Below are positions 12,001 through 26,421 of a stretch of DNA of 64,000 nucleotides, in pieces. Within the stretch, counting starts at the first letter, position 1, and the number at the start of each line of letters is the position of its first letter. Location: positions 1,364,001 to 1,428,000 of the forward strand of contig PZJY01000008.1 in assembly GCA_031472005.1 (NCBI GenBank), written 5' to 3'. Position numbers and translations under genes: made by a program. The stretch comes from Tetracladium setigerum. Taxonomy: Eukaryota; Ascomycota; Leotiomycetes; Helotiales. Below the pieces are notes generated by a model. That model did no database searches and was not told the origin of the DNA. It saw only the letters and a list, made by a program, of their open reading frames with translations.

Positions 12001-12207
12001 GAAACAATTTGCGCCAAAGATTCCAGCTTCAGATGAGCGAGAAAGAAGCAGAGCAGTTTGTAGATACGGATCTGATTGGGAAGTCCCTGGGTAGTTATTA
12101 CACCCGACTGTGCGTTCCCTCGACCTTCCCCCCTTCCGAAGTTCTGTGATTCGCTGACATGCGGCAGTTATGATACCTTTCAATATCGCACGCAGGGCAT
12201 ATACTAA
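9041..12207 (+). CDS. PIK1: Phosphatidylinositol 4-kinase PIK1 (PI4K-beta type), with two apparent -1 frameshifts
   Basis: The enzyme makes PI4P from phosphatidylinositol at the Golgi and nucleus and is essential in yeast. The N-terminus (MSWDLLKRFIESEVFNQNPF) and the lipid-kinase-unique helical region (FWLFQTYLHDLSSNPQSKPF) are typical of Pik1. A disordered Ser-rich linker follows. The kinase domain runs from SSPYGWMPNWDVLSVIVKTG through ADLRQEAFAVQLIE to the catalytic loop DRHNGNVLIDNEGHIIHIDF, with DFG at its end. The last two introns (near 11854-11905 and 12112-12168) splice cleanly to the C-terminus, which ends TQGIY. Between QHIVFG and KIKENTLPVTVLASFVLAGV (about 9521-9535), and again between AAPFFP and AGPLAISQARKPQPVED (about 9626-9631), the frame jumps. 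Each jump equals one missing base, the second in a C run. No intron can explain either jump. As written the protein would be truncated. I favour assembly errors. Confidence 0.92.
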
Positions 12208-13791
12208 GGCGGACGGACCTTTTCTGTTTAGAGTTTGGTTGCATCTCGGGGCGTTGGGTAATCTTGCTTGCATTTACAATGATCATGGCGGGATTGGATG
12301 TCGTTGCATTTTATGTAGCTGCATGTATGTGTGTTTGGTTGATGTGACGAGGTGTAGATAAGTAGATGTGTGTTAGACCATGCCATGAATCTTGGCGACA
12401 TTTGACTGCTGTACGTGTCCAGTTAGTTCGTGTTGATATTGATATGATCATACGAGAAATGTGACTTTGACATAAATCTTCCACGAGTCTACTCTAGAAC
12501 TATCATGCCGTATCAAAGAGGAAGGATGTCACTATTTTCGACGTGCTCCATTTAAAAGTCAAGAGTTCGATTTAAATACCTTTCATGATACAACGACGTT
12601 GGTTGGAAACTTATGTAAGATTATATCTTCCTTCCACCCACCAACCAGGTGTCCTTCTTTTGAGTTTAGAGTTTAGGCTCCATCATTATAAGCTTACCCA
12701 GGAAGCATATAATTCGCGACATCCAAACGTTATTTGATCCAGCATCAGGGGCCGCGTGGTTTTTTTCAAAGGAGATCAATCATAACCATGATAACATGTC
12801 CAACCGCCTACCTCTACTGGGGTGCCATGGTTCAACAAAGATCCATTCAATACGAGATGCCCACCAATCAAGAATCCGAATGTTGACCTTAAGCGAGGGG
12901 TGGTTGGGCGCCAAGCATCAATCTCACATTCATTATCTACTCCGTAGAAAGAAAAAATCAAGACGCGTCACCGTCGCGCGTGGGATTATGGCTAATAACC
13001 CTCTTGAATGCAGGTTTTGCAGTATTCGGCAGTCATTTTGTTGTGGCATGATACCTCGCTTCCCAATAAAAACATCTCCAGAATAGGGGTTTCATTATTA
13101 GACCATGAGGCATAGGCCATGCATGTATGCAAGGGGCACAATTGGTCCTATACTACTCGGCATTGTGTGAGGGTGCTCTTCGATCACGTAAAATGATAGG
13201 AGTAGAGGGCTATGCTCTTCAAAGGGATGGATCATGGAGGACATCTCTGGCCTGGAATCAGGCGAAGATATTATTCCGCCAGGGGAATACCGAGTTGAGA
13301 GAGACACAATACGGCCTGGCCATCTCAGTGAAGCTGCTCCCCCAAGTCCAAAAAAAACAAGCGCTGATGGAAGTGTGAAATTGCTACTCCGTACTCGTCG
13401 CTCCAAGACTTCCTCGTGGATGACCCCGCCAGCATATCGCAGTAGCAGTGCGGCGCGGACGCAACAATCACTTCCCTCGACCATTCATCTTGAGACACAG
13501 CTACTAGGGTCACACATATGCCTTAAGCTTTGAACGATGGAGTACGTACCACTCTGCATACTCCAGATCAAATAGGTTGGTGGTTGAGTAGCCAAAGGCT
13601 AGATTCAGGCCACAACAACGACGCTTCACAGGTTCCTCTTTCTTCTCGTCGTTGTTTTCTACAATACAATCTTTTGGTACAAGAGTCCTTCATTTTCGTT
13701 TCTTCGCCTAGCGGCGCCTCAGTTCTAATCAGCAATTTGGATGTAATACATACAATTCGACACTCAATTTTCACACAACACCGCCGTCAAC
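12208..13791. other. Intergenic region between PIK1 and the ABCA transporter
   Basis: It contains 3' flank of PIK1, then the transporter promoter. Several short open frames on both strands (for example 13098-13484) overlap one another and have no domain signature. I see no additional gene. Confidence 0.5.
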
Positions 13792-16700
13792 ATGAAGTTG
13801 GCACGCCGCCAGCCTGTGCAATGGCGGAGGATATACTCTCAAACTTGTACGCTCATTCACAAGAATTTTCTCATCTTCTACACGTCGCCAATCTCAACCG
13901 TCTTCCGCGCCTTACTCTTTCCTTTGGTGGCTGCGCTTGTCCTATGTCTCCTGAAGTACATTGAGGCCGGGGCAGCATCCGACTCTGGGAACGGCTTCGC
14001 TCCAGCAGCAACACCCATCCGCGAGCTTTCCGATGCCATGAAGAATTTGGGACGGTCGAAGTTGGTGTTTGTTTCAAATGGCACCCCCAACGACATCATC
14101 CAGCCCATCGTTAACGGTATCACCAAAATGCCCGGGATGGATGCAATGAATATTGTCACTGTGGACCAACCCAACGATCTTTATGATGCCTGTAAGCAGT
14201 CTATTGTAGCAATGAGCGACTGCTATGCTGCCATCGTATTCATCTCGTTGAACGAGACGGATGTAGAGTGAGTCGTACCATTTCAGCTTCTTCCCTTCCC
14301 TTTTGGGCAAGGAGGGACGTACTTTTGATATTATTCGCGAAGAATTCTGTTTCTGTGTAGGTATGGCCTCAGCAAACTAACTCAAACCTTTGATCTATAG
14401 GTATGCTATGGCCCTCGATGGTGGATTTGAATCATTTAATGGGTTCTCGTTTGGCAGCTGGAAGAATGGCAACGATATGGTTAATTCGCTTCTCTATCCA
14501 CTCCAGTGGGCGGTAAATGCACAAATTGGAGGGTTTTCGGACGCTCCTAGGCCATCGACACATATTTGGCAAGGTTATTTCGGGCCGAGCGTATATTCCT
14601 TCATAGGGGACGGCGGCCTAAGTATTCAAAGAGGAAGAACTTTCTGGGTATCGATGGTAGCGGTTTTCGTAGGCCCCGTCTTCTTTCTGATACTCATTGG
14701 TGTTGTGTATCATTTGGCAATATTTGTAGCGACAGTACGTTCTAACCTCCTTATTATTGTTTGCTCTTTGTCTATTCACCATGACATACTAATCACGGGT
14801 TTTATAGGAGCGAGAAACTTTGATGGCTGAACTCATGAGCAGCCAGCAAGTTACGATAGTGCCGAGGATGCTTTCGACCATGCTCTCCTTCTTTGCTCTA
14901 TACTTCCCTGGATTTCTTTTCTCTTCGGTCATTATGACCCAGGTCCTCTTCGTCAAAACTTCGGATATCTTGATGATTGTCCTCACTTTGCTAGCTGGAG
15001 GATCGCTTATTGCATCTACCCACTTTCTGGCCTCCTTCTTCTCAAAGGCTAACCTCGCAGGACTATACGCAAGCACATTAGCATTTGCCCTTGCGCTCAT
15101 CACCCTAGCTGCGGCACTAACTATCCGTGAACCGAAAACCCAAGTCACAGCACTTGCTGCCGTATTTCCTCCAGCAACATGGGCGACCCTGATCCAAGAT
15201 ATCGCAATGCGGGAAACCAAGGGCAAGGGATTCTCCTTTCGCACACTCCAGAAAGATCCCAAAGAACCGAATCAAAAGGTGCAACATATGGATGGACATC
15301 TTTATCTTGTTTTCTTCATTGTACAAATTGTCGCATACACTCTCGCAACGTATGGTGTGGAGAAATTCCTCTGGGGCGTAACGAGGAACTTTGAACGCAT
15401 AGATGCCTCTTCGGATGTTGCGGTCCGATGCACTGGGCTTTCGAAGACGTAGTAAGTCGATTTTACCAACCTAGATTTTTGGTTCATTCTGTGGACAGCC
15501 GAGATGGGGTCCTGGATGCATCATCAAGTTGTAAACTAGGTATTTAGTGATTTACTGACTGCGTTCTCATAGTTACGGAAAACGTCGGTGGTATTGGCCG
15601 TTTTCCAGGTCAGGAAAGGCTGTCGTTGCTGTGGATGATCTGAATCTTGAAGTCAAGAAAGGCAGTGTTACCTTTCTCCTGGGCCCCAATGGAGGTGGAA
15701 AGACAACGACGCTCAAGTGCGTAGCAGGAATGGTCTCCATGGATTCTGGATCCCGGCTTGAGTTGAATGAGGATGGCGTGGTGTTTGGAATATGCCCCAA
15801 CAGAATGTGAGTTCCACGACCTTTTATTGTGCTCAAAAGAAGGTGACTAATTATGCCAGGTTTTCTGGAGTGGACTTACTGTGCAACAACACATCCATAT
15901 CTGGCGCAAGTTGAAGACTGCTGCTACTGTTGCCGTCGACGATGACGATGTTATTGCCGAATGCGACCTGGTGGAGAAGATTGATGCTCCCGTTCAAACC
16001 TTGTCGGGTGGCCAAATGCGAAAATTACAACTTGCAATTTCTTTTGCTGGTGGCTCCAAGGTCTGTTGTATAGATGAGGCATCTAGTGGACTAGTAAGTT
16101 TCCGTCCTCTATGCCCACTGGACCCCATGATAACAAAATCAATAGGACCCTCTTTCACGACGCAATATATGGAACATTATACAGAAAGGCCATTCACGTC
16201 GAACAATTTTGGTTACTACGCACTTTCTGGATGAGGTAGGTTGATCAACCCTCATGTGAGCCATAACTAATTGAGCAAAGGCTGATGTTTTGGCCGATCA
16301 CATTGTCATTGTTTACAAAGGCAAGCTCGTCTGCCAGGGTCCTGGAACGAGTCTGAAGGCCCGCTATGGAGACAACTATTTGATTCGCAGCAACGACGCC
16401 GACGACTATGAAGATTCCGGTCATGTCTGGAGAACCAACAACTCGGCCGAAGCCACTCGAAAGCTCCTTGAACTTGAAGCTCTCGACAATGACTGCACAT
16501 ACAACGTCGCCTTCCCTACTCTGGAACAGGTTTTTCTGAAGGTTACTGCCGATACTGCAATACACGCTCAAGGTGGAGATGGCTTTGTTGGAGAAATAGA
16601 AACGAGCGATGTTGTGGACGAAAAGATCTTCGCCATGGAAGGGGAAACCCAAGCCGATCTTGATCTCGACGTTGGCTCCGGCATTGGCTTCGCTCGTCAA

Positions 16701-19700
16701 GTGCGGGCTTTATTCACCAAGCGTTATGTTCTCCTCACACAAAAGTCTGGATGGATTTCTTACGGAATTAATCTGATCATTCCAATCAGTAAGTCAAAAT
16801 GAGGCTCATCCTACTCTCCGTTCCGTTGCCTATTTTTGGGTTTCTTCTCAAATATATCAAGTGGTGTGCCATCATATCCACATACCATGAGCCCTAACCG
16901 CCTTTCACAGTTGTCGCTGCCGCCATTGCCTCATTCCTGAAGAAGTTCAAGCCATTGCAGACTTGCGAGATGACCATGACTGCTCTCAGAGAACCTGAGA
17001 AGAACCCTCAATTGGCAGGAAGCTTCTACCCAGAGGCGTCCGTCTTCATGAATCCATTCACTCCCTCTTTCTATACCTACGGGAACACACCGTTAGCTGT
17101 CCTCGGTCCGGAAACCCAATGGTCTACAGAAATTCAGGAGGAATTGTACCTCGAAGCCATCTTGCCATATCTATATGACAACAGAGGTCAACCAACTTGG
17201 GTCGACGGTATTCAGATTCCGGCACCAGAGAACGCCACTGAAATTCCAATGAGTGAGGTAGCTCTAGGATCCCGAGAATTCGTTCCAGATCTCAGCGCCA
17301 TGGAATATCAGATTACAAATTATTCAGGGCGAGGCTTTTACGGTTTTGGGATATATGCGCCAACGCCCACAACAGCGACTATTCTCCATCATGCCGAGAA
17401 CTACGTCTATCAAGCAGGTACCCTTCTTTCGGTTCTAAATCTTGTCACCGACAGGGTTGCGAATGCAACTGGATCTCAGAATGCTCGACATGTCAATACT
17501 AGAATATATATGATGGTAAGTGAATCAAGTTGTCTACCACGTCAAAGTACTGACACACCTCAGCGCTCTCCTTCAATCAGCTCCGATTTCCGACACTTAC
17601 CTGTTTCTATCTTGCTTGTGCTTGCATTTATAGCCAGTTGTTGTAAGTAAAGATAAGCTCTATTCTCCTGGGCTTTTTGACGGTCACGTTGTGGCCAAAG
17701 AGAGAGGCCAAAATGGTACTTTTATGATCGCCAAGCGACCACACGAAGGCCCTCAGGACCTAGAGTCATTCACGCCTTTGTCCCAGGTATGAAAACTAAT
17801 TCTTTATCTGTATAGCAATCGCCAGTATTTATCCAGCATACGAGAAGATCAACAACGTCAGAGCGTTGCAGTATTGCAACGGAGTCTCGCCAGCAGCTTT
17901 ATGGTTAGCTTATCTCTTGTTCGATGTAAGTTGGTCCAATTCTTTAGTAATCACTTTTCACACACAGTGGCATAAATTTCTTCTCCATGATCGAAGCCGG
18001 GATTAAAAATGCAGAACGACTGAACAAACTCGTATCTGGATGGCACCTCTTGGAAGCCTTTAATGCCTGACCCAACAATCTTCTCAAACAATGGCTGATG
18101 TCTTGCTTGTGTAGATCCAATTCATCGTCGTTGAATCGATCATAGTATGGGCTGCGATGTACGCCGGCTCTGTTTCGTTTCTGTATTATGAATCCAGCTA
18201 CCTTGTGGCTATCTTCATTTTGTTCGGAATTGCAACCTACCTTGGAAATTACGTCCTTTCGCTCTTCATCAAAAAAGCGGTATTTGCTGTTGCTTCCGGG
18301 ATTCATATTGTGCTTTTCGTAATCTATCTCGTTGGCTATGTTATAGCGGAGTCCGCAGGCAACCCATATACCCGACATGCAACCTTTTCTAACATACAAT
18401 ATGGGTACGTTCCACATCAACTATGGAGTTCACTCTTCTTAAGATCAATCTCCTCTGGTCAAGTCTGCAATCCAAGGTGCCACGGCTAACTCTGATCAAA
18501 GTATTGGCTTGGTTGTCCCAGCAGCGAATTTAGGACGTAAGTTAGTCGTAACTCGAAATCCAAACACCAATAGCTCCGGTCCAAACCCGTTTGGCATTCT
18601 TCGAGAAGTTAACTAACTCACGGGTATTTATAGGTGGTCTGTGGCTTGCGACAAACGCCTGGGGTAAGTTGCCTTTTCGCTTCATCCATACTGCTTTGTT
18701 TTTCGCACACTAGAACCAAGCTAACACTATTTTTCGTACAGGCATCCTGTGTGGCCAATTTGGTGACACTGATATCTCCGCCCCGATGGACTTCAATCGC
18801 TATGGAGGTCCAATTGCCAATCTATTCATCCAAATCCTGTTCCTTATTGCTGTCTTGGGTATCTACGAATATGGAAGCAAAGATTTCATTCGACGCAACA
18901 TCACCCATCGAGGTACTCCCAACCGCCTTCACTATCGTGTTGATGATGGAGGCCAGCCGGGAGCCCCGCCTACTGCGACAGAAAAGAACGCAAGTGTAAC
19001 TGTCAACACTAATCCAGAGATACTGCAAGTAAGGAGCGTCAGCAAGTACTTTGGCAAGACATTTGCAGTGGAGAACGTCTCTTTCAACATCTCGCCCAAT
19101 GAGACGTTGGCTCTTCTCGGAGGGAATGGTGCTGGAAAGACTACTGTCATCAACATGATCCGCGGCGAACTCATCCCTAACTTCGGTGACATTTTTCTCG
19201 ACGGTACTTCTGTTCTGCGCAATGCGCAAAAAGCTCGCCTTCAAATGGGGTATGTACATAAGTTTTGGGGCTCATTCACCGACTGAGAGGGCCCAACCCC
19301 GTATCTCCTGGTTGGAATAGTTCTAATATCAAGCAGTGTAGCACCCCAGGACGATGCTGTCGATAATTTGACGGTTCGACAGACGTTGAAATTCTATGCT
19401 ACTGTCAAAGGTCTCCAAAACATCGAAGGAAATGTAGACAAAGTACTCAACGCCCTCAACATTACTAGCTATCAGGACCTCAGGGTGGTAGCACTCAGCG
19501 GCGGAACAAAGAGAAAGCTGACAGTTGCTGTCGCGCTTCTTGGTAAGAGGGAAATGTGAGCGGTTTCTTGACTTGGTGCTAACAAAAAAACAGGAAATCC
19601 CCGAGTTCTCCTCCTCGACGAACCCTCAACAGGTCAAGACGCAGGCGCCAAGCGAATTCTCTGGCGTGCACTGAAGGATATCTCTGCCAACCGTGCCATT

Positions 19701-20189
19701 CTTCTGACAACTCATTCCATGGAAGAAGCCGAAGCACTCGCCACCAACGTGGCCATCATGGGTACTAGAATGCTGGCTACTGGAACTCTGTCCTCTCTTC
19801 AGGCAAGCCACGGCGGTGCATATATGATTCGCGCTGTGAGAGAGCCTGACACCGATGCTCATCAGGTGGAGGCCATTGTCAAGGCGGAGTTTGAGAGCGC
19901 TGTTAGCAACTATGAGGATTCGCACGGCCAGGTGTCATTTGGATTGCCACATGACAAGGCTGCACTGGGAAGTATCATGACAGTTATGGAGAAGTTGAAG
20001 GGTGATTCCATTGTTGCGGAAGTAGATAGAGATGAATCTTCGGGCGCTGGGGGGAGTAGCGCAGCAGGCGGTGCTAGCCAAGAGAAGGGTAACCAGAAAA
20101 TTTTCTCCGACTACACTATCAACGGCCCAACTTTGGAGGAAATTTTCATGAACGTGGCAAGAGAGTCTGGGGTTGCTGGGGGTGTATGA
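13792..20189 (+). CDS. ABCA-family ABC transporter, full-length (two membrane domains, two ATPase domains)
   Basis: About 16 exons encode a protein of about 1,660 residues arranged TMD1-NBD1-TMD2-NBD2. The N-terminus is MKLARRQPVQWRRIYSQTC, followed by a first membrane helix, a large loop and a helix cluster (exons to 15451). NBD1 has Walker A GPNGGGKTTT, Q-loop CPQQNVFW (rebuilt across an intron), signature LSGGQMRKLQL and Walker B VCCIDEASSGLD, then TTHFLDEAD. NBD2 has Walker A GGNGAGKTT, Q-loop VAPQDDAVDNL, signature LSGGTKRKL, Walker B LLLDEPSTGQD and TTHSMEEAE. All introns examined are GT-AG and phase-compatible. The 173-bp intron at 17643-17815 joins IASC to SIASIYPAYEKI inside a membrane segment. 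ABCA proteins usually move lipids across organelle or plasma membranes. The substrate and location cannot be told from sequence. The gene appears intact. Confidence 0.93.
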
Positions 20190-23100
20190 GGAAATCATTA
20201 TGTGGTGGTGGGTTTGGGATTTGTTTAGGAGGTGTGCACTACCCGTAATGCGGATGGATGGAGTTGGGTGGTGATGGCTTCAGTAGGTATATACCTTTGC
20301 TGCAATGCAGAAAATTTCATTGCAAGGACGTACCATTCTTGATCATAATATCCGATGGCAGCTGTCTATCTACGAGCTTTTATTTGCCTGTTCATCTGGA
20401 CCACGCTTAAAAAAGCGAAGTGAAAACAAGGCCTACCCACTCTCGCGCAGATATAGAATATCATAAAAAGGTACGATGGACGCGAGGAACTTACCGCAGG
20501 CTCTTCATTTTGATTATTGCGTGGAGGCACTAGGCTCAGAATGTTAACGACTGTTTGAATAGTACGAAAGTCGGACGATGGGAGTCCAGTGCAACCCCCC
20601 TAGAAAACAGCTTCGATTATTATAGGATTGCTTGATTGAGTGTGACAGATTGATGCTGAGATTTAGCCTCACATCATTAATGTTACTAGCACTACATGAC
20701 AGCGAAGTACGGGGGTTTGTGGTCCTTCTGTAGATCGTGATGAATGGATACAGCGAGTTATATTCAAATCCTCGAGTCTAATTATATGAAATGAAAGACG
20801 AAGTTGGAGATTAAACCATAATTCAATGCCCTACGTTTGCTAAACACCAGTGAGTAACATCGAACCTTTAGTTTTATTTTACGTTGCTAGAATAGAAGTT
20901 GAAAGGTCTTCGCGCAACTTTGGGAGGCACAAACAACAAAGGAAAAGAACCCCACAACTTCAAACTTGTTTGAAGTCAACACAAAACAGCCCCCAGAGTT
21001 TACATGGCTACTACTAGAGCAGGCACATTATTGTGAACCGTGTTCAAGGTTTTGATTCTTGTTTGAGTTACATTGAAAGCAGGGCTGGAAGTTCTCCATC
21101 TAACCAATCCAAGCAGGGGTAACCGAAGGACTTTGGCTATCAAGTTCAAGCCTTGCATTTCGATTATTTCATATGGAAACAGGAATCGAATTTTCCGTTG
21201 CTATTTTGAGATAAATGTAGAGTACTCTAAACAGGTTTGGAGGGAATTAGGTCGTGTCAATATGAAGCAACCTTCCAGTATACTTTGCACCTAGTTGCTA
21301 ATGTCAGTAATAAATTCTCCCTTAAATTGAAAAGTATCAAGCAAAATTATCTTCCACATACAGACGACCAATAGCATGTGTTGTTTCTAATTTATCTAAC
21401 ATTGTGAGATTTTAGTAGGAGGCAAGGGAGGCTTACTTGGACTGAGAAATAACGAATGTCACTTCTCCACACATACTCGTAATACTTCGAATGAACACCA
21501 ATACCACATATAGGACAGAGCTTGATTATCAAACACTGAAAGATCCAATAATGGCGATGATCTGAACCACTTGCTACGCGAGTGCTCACAAGTTCGTTTC
21601 ACACTCAAAGCCGCCCTTATTCCCGTACTCGGACTCGGTACGACTTGATGGCAAAGTAGTGAGCATGGATATCTATAGCATCATTAACAAGTCCACCATG
21701 TATCTCGCATATTCCTAGAGTAGGAGATCATCTATCTTCCAGTTATAGTATCTTACAAGATAGCTTCAGCTTAGCCGCAATACGATGCCATGCACTCAGA
21801 TAATGACGAAAATGCGCAGCTCTCGCTCGCACACTCGTCGCGTCCAGCTTCACACTACTGCGATAACTTCCAGGATATCCTCGACGGAGGAGTCCGCAAC
21901 TTGCATTCGGATATATTGATCTCAAATGAAAGCGAGATCCAAGATCTCGATTCAACGCATCGACCACCTATATTATTCCATCTCGCACTGGGATGAACCC
22001 CTTTTGTTTTCCTCAGAGGACTACGTACAGTAGTGACTCCTCGCACTGAGATAACAACGGGCTCCCGTTAGCGGGGTTCAACAGTTGCGATGAGCGACCC
22101 AGGGTTCATCTGTGTTTTGAAAGAGAAAACTCCTAACTGGAACTCCGGGATGATACCTGAGTCTTTTGGTATTTGGGTTTTGATGGCTTTGACGTGGTGG
22201 CATGTGAGTCTGGGGAATCCTTGCCGACGATCCTTTTGGGGGTCGTGTGGTGTGTATTTTTGGGAAAAGAGAAGGTAGAGAAAAGGTGGGAATTGTGCAT
22301 TGTTTGGTGGGTTCTTGATGTTGGAGTTTTGAAGTGTTGGTACTTCAATTTAAGAATCATATTGGGGATTTTTTTGTGATTGGAAGCTACCGAAGGAATG
22401 ATCTGGGACGTGGAATAATCAGAGATCAACTCGTGCTTACGATGTACGGAATTTGCTCATGATAGACTTGTCGCTCGGCATTTTGTTGGTTCGTTGGCTG
22501 TTGGTTTTACACTTGCATATGTACGCTTAGACGTTGGTAAGACTGCTGTTGTCAATGGTGTTCTTCGGGAATGGGAAGTACTGTACGCTCAGACATAGGT
22601 GACAATGTTCCATGTCCGTGCATCTCCGAATCATGGCCTTGTGACGATGTTTAAGAGGATGACTCGGTCGTATCCTCGTCGAGTATGGGATGAGATTGTA
22701 TTTGTTTTTTATTAAACTTCGTGATGGGCGAGAGGGAAAGTGGTCCGAGCCGCAGAGGGAGAGAAACATTCGCGGCGTCCCAGGTAACATTTGAAGGGAG
22801 GCTACTGTTGGATGAGAGATCGCGATGGTTGCTTCGTTGTGCCTGGGTCATCCCCGAAGTTTCTTTCACATTATTACGACCGACAGGAACATATTGCATG
22901 AAGACGAGGCTCGGCGTCAATCATGCGTCCCTGCTGTACCGAATAAGGTGCTGATGCCAGATGGGTACCAAAGTAGGGTTCGGACGACTATCATAAGGGA
23001 GGAAGAAGAATCGAAGGTATTGGATTGACTGGTGCTTTGGAAACTGGCTGCGCAAAGGGTTGGAAAGAAAACATGCACCTCGACCAATCTGGAGATGATT

Positions 23101-26100
23101 GAGATATTGTCTCAAGGGTGGGAGTTGTTGTCGTTATTACACGTATTATTCGCTAGAAGTCCAGTATGCACATACATGGACCAACATGGACCATACCTAT
23201 AGCAGTCCTAAGATGACCCAAGACCGTTTCTATATTGAGGTTGTTATAAGTAGATCCTTTTGGTCTCCACGATGTATCCTGTACACTTTCGTACACTCTA
23301 TTTAGTACTGTACAAGTGCTCGAGGTAGCCGGGAGATGTTGCATATGCGCCTCAGCCTCTATCACATCCCAAGTAATGTCCCATGATCATGATACTCCGT
23401 CTTCACACAACTGCTTCGCTCTTTGCAGTTCCCGCCATTATTTGACCAGACATTCTTGGGCAAAGAAAGCTGGGGAGATTCATGTGATTACCACTTTGAA
23501 GCTCCCGAAAGGCGCACTAGAAAGTTCTAGTGCGGATATGCAACCATGCACACCACACCGATCAAGCGAGTGAGTATGTATCTGCTAGTAGTGCGACAAT
23601 TCAATAATGGTGTCTGAGCGTCGAAGCCGAAGAAATGCAGAATGCAGATAGATAAAAGACATGAGGGATTGTCATCTTGGCAAGAGAGGAGAGACTTCCA
23701 TTCATTATTGCGGGAGTTGCTTTCGGCAAAATACATAATTGAACCAGAGTCAGAATTATTACTTACAGAGTCCTCAAAAAGCCCCGAAAGACGGGACGTC
23801 ACCCGTTGTCAACTGCACTACCTCGCAAGCTACCAGCCGTGATTTTCGACTCCCGTCTTATTGGGAATCTTTTTCCCCATTTGATCCTTGAAATTGGGAT
23901 TTCTAGAAGAATAGAAGGCTGCCAAGTTCCCAGCTTCAGGAGATACCCAACTTCATCTTTACTGTAGAGGCAAATCCCTTGACCTGGAGAATTGGCAGAA
24001 CAAGCAAGGGACTTTTGTTGAACGAGATGTTCGACACTGTCGATGATGCCGTGCTCTCCAACTCATTCCTGTTGGCATCATTATTGCCCACACACCGCCA
24101 GGCCATTCATTACTGTGGTACACCAATGCTGCTTGGTTTTCCAATCAATGACGAGAGAAGTTGCAATGTTTCATTGTGCTACTGCATGCAAGCCGCCTCC
24201 AACGAGATCGGGAATGGTTTTAGCCACGACGAATCAACACGCCCTCACACTACCGGTAGGGTAGGAGTGAGTACCTTGCTTCCTTTTGCGAGAGAGAATC
24301 CCCGATCCAAGGGAGTTGCCTCCCTCCCTGTCTGTCGATGTCTTTGATTGCCGACTGGCTACTACTACAGTACGCGAATCAAGTTGATGCAGAAGGACGT
24401 AAACGAAAAGCGAAAATGGTACTGTATGCACCTCATCCTGCCAGATGTTTCACCACCACCTGGGTGAGGGGTGTTTCTTTTGATTGACTTCAGAGAGAAA
24501 CGCAATGTGCCTCATCGCCAGGATTATTCCCTGGAAACTACTTGGGCACAAAAGTAACATTGTTGACAACTTTTGATCGGAGGGAGGCTCGCAAGAATTC
24601 CTTCGTAAGGTTTTCTTTGTTGATAACGCTGCAAAATATAGACGAGGAATGGGGGAATGGAAGGTCGGACAGGTAGAAAGGGGGTGTAGGAGGCACCAGT
24701 CGAATGCTGGATTTGGGCGATCATGACTCGGACGAGTGGTGCCCACGCGAATGCCACGAGGGCAACTGGGAACAGAGTAAGCTTGCGCCACTGTCGTTTC
24801 CAGGAACGTTCTGGTAACTTCCGATTGGTACTCTGGAAGGTCGTGAATTGGATGGTGATTATTGAATATATTGAGGCGATCGATGTTGATGTTGGGAATA
24901 GAAAGAGATGGAGAGAGAGAGAGAGGAAGACAGAGAACACGGCTTATGCGAGCAAGAATGGGGAATATTGGGCAGACCCGCTGAAAGCAATCTTGGGAGA
25001 ATTTCTTTGTTCCTGGAACCGTTTCCACCTGCAGGAGGAGCTGATGCAATCTGGATAAATGGCCGGGTGGGAGTTATGCATCCCGGTACTGTACATGTCC
25101 GTACCCTGTGGTGCCAACTTATGCAGCACTAGGCTAAGCAGGTCAAAGATTGGATAGAAATTAGAACGGCGATAATGATCAAGGATCCGAAAATGTAAAT
25201 TCGTGTTTCCTGGGAACGTTTGGAGCACTGTACTCTGTATGGTACAGTACCACTAACAACAGGGCTATATATGAAAATGATGGACTTGCAGTCTTTGCAA
25301 CGGTGGATTTCAGCGAAAGGGCATGGCAAGGGATGTAGATACACCCTGAACCATCCATGTAAATCTTGCAATTGAGGAGGAGTAAACATCTCGAAGTGTA
25401 ACCTGGGTGCGGGTGGCTGCGACCACCGTTGGCTCTGAGCTATCGGATAACAATCCTTACAAAACGTACCGAACGTGGAGGACCTGACTTTGTTTGCTTT
25501 TCGTCTGGCAGGACGGGTAACTTGATGAGCACGATGCCACGAAGTGGTGATGTGTGCCGGGTCAGCCACCAACCTCCTCCTGCAGAATTAGGTCCGACTT
25601 GTTTCGGTAGATACCTCCATGGGGATTGGGGAGGGACACCCAACAGCAGTAGTTCGATACTGTACAGTCCAGTAGCAATTCGACAGGCATCTTGATACTG
25701 TACCGGGTGACGAAAAGTGCGAGGAGGGGGTACTGTAGCGTGCTGAAGCAAGCAAGTGGGAACGGATCTGGTCCGGATTTGTTTACAAGGAACTGCACAA
25801 GCGAGGTCTCTTGGTTCATCCCTAGTATTATTTTTATGATTTTTTGAAACACACCACCACTAGAAGACCGAGGTCCAGAACGATAGGACTTAGTCGAGAA
25901 TAATGTACAGTAGTCAAAATGGACGGAGGTTATTATTTGATCTGGTCAACCACTTCCAGCAGTAGTAAGTGGTAGGGAGCTGAAAGGAGATGTGTACATA
26001 TGGCAAATACAGCCAGAATAATGACGCTCATCTCTTTCACCCTTACTCATGCTTGTGTAACCAACCTGCCGTTATATCCCAATCATCCCATTCCCCATTC

Positions 26101-26214
26101 CCAGATTCCCAATAGACGGAAATCATCCTGTCCCTCCCCCGAATGATTGACCCCTCCATCCCTCTCCCCACCCTTCCTCGCCTTCTTCCAACGCCTCCTT
26201 TGACTTCTTTGCCT

Positions 26215-26335
26215 CCTACTCTAACTTTAACTTTGACTTTTGACCTTGACGAGCTTGACTACTTTGATCTCGACGTCGACTGCTCCGACTCCACCTCTGT
26301 CCTTAACCTTGACCTGAACCTTGACCTTGATCTTT
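26215..26335 (+). repeat. Imperfect CTTGAC/TTTGAC repeat tract
   Basis: Degenerate hexamers of the type CTTGAC recur, with interruptions. In one frame they read as alternating Leu-Asp (FDLDELDYFDLDV, then LNLDLNLDLDL) inside a 98-codon open frame at 26143-26439. The period-6 structure is clear. Whether anything is translated is unknown. Confidence 0.5.
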
Positions 26336-26403
26336 GCCATCTTGGCCGAAATACTTCGACTTTGACTTTGGGTAGGAGGAGGAAACCAGCCATTGATTAT
26401 TGC

Positions 26404-26421
26404 CTCTCAGGTACTACAGTA
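26404..26421. repeat. Tandem TACAG(TACAG)n cluster
   Basis: Overlapping ACAGT units form ACAGTACAGTACAGTACAG. This is the densest copy of the TACAGTA/TACTGTA element scattered through the non-coding DNA of this window. Confidence 0.7.

Noticed and set aside
13530..13964. 144-codon frame overlapping the ABCA start
   Set aside because: It lies in another frame over the transporter's first exon and has no motif. It is a shadow of the real gene.
9041..20189. PIK1 and ABCA transporter as part of a secondary-metabolite cluster
   Set aside because: No synthase, tailoring enzyme or pathway regulator is present nearby.
21790..21996. 68-codon frame in the gene desert
   Set aside because: It has ATG and stop and a protein-like start, but no splice or conservation evidence. 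It is too weak to annotate.
24450..25049. 199-codon frame on the - strand
   Set aside because: The composition is irregular, there are no motifs, the opposite strand is also open and the start context is poor. It looks like a chance frame.
25129..25572. 147-codon frame on the - strand
   Set aside because: There is no domain or splice support and it overlaps other frames.
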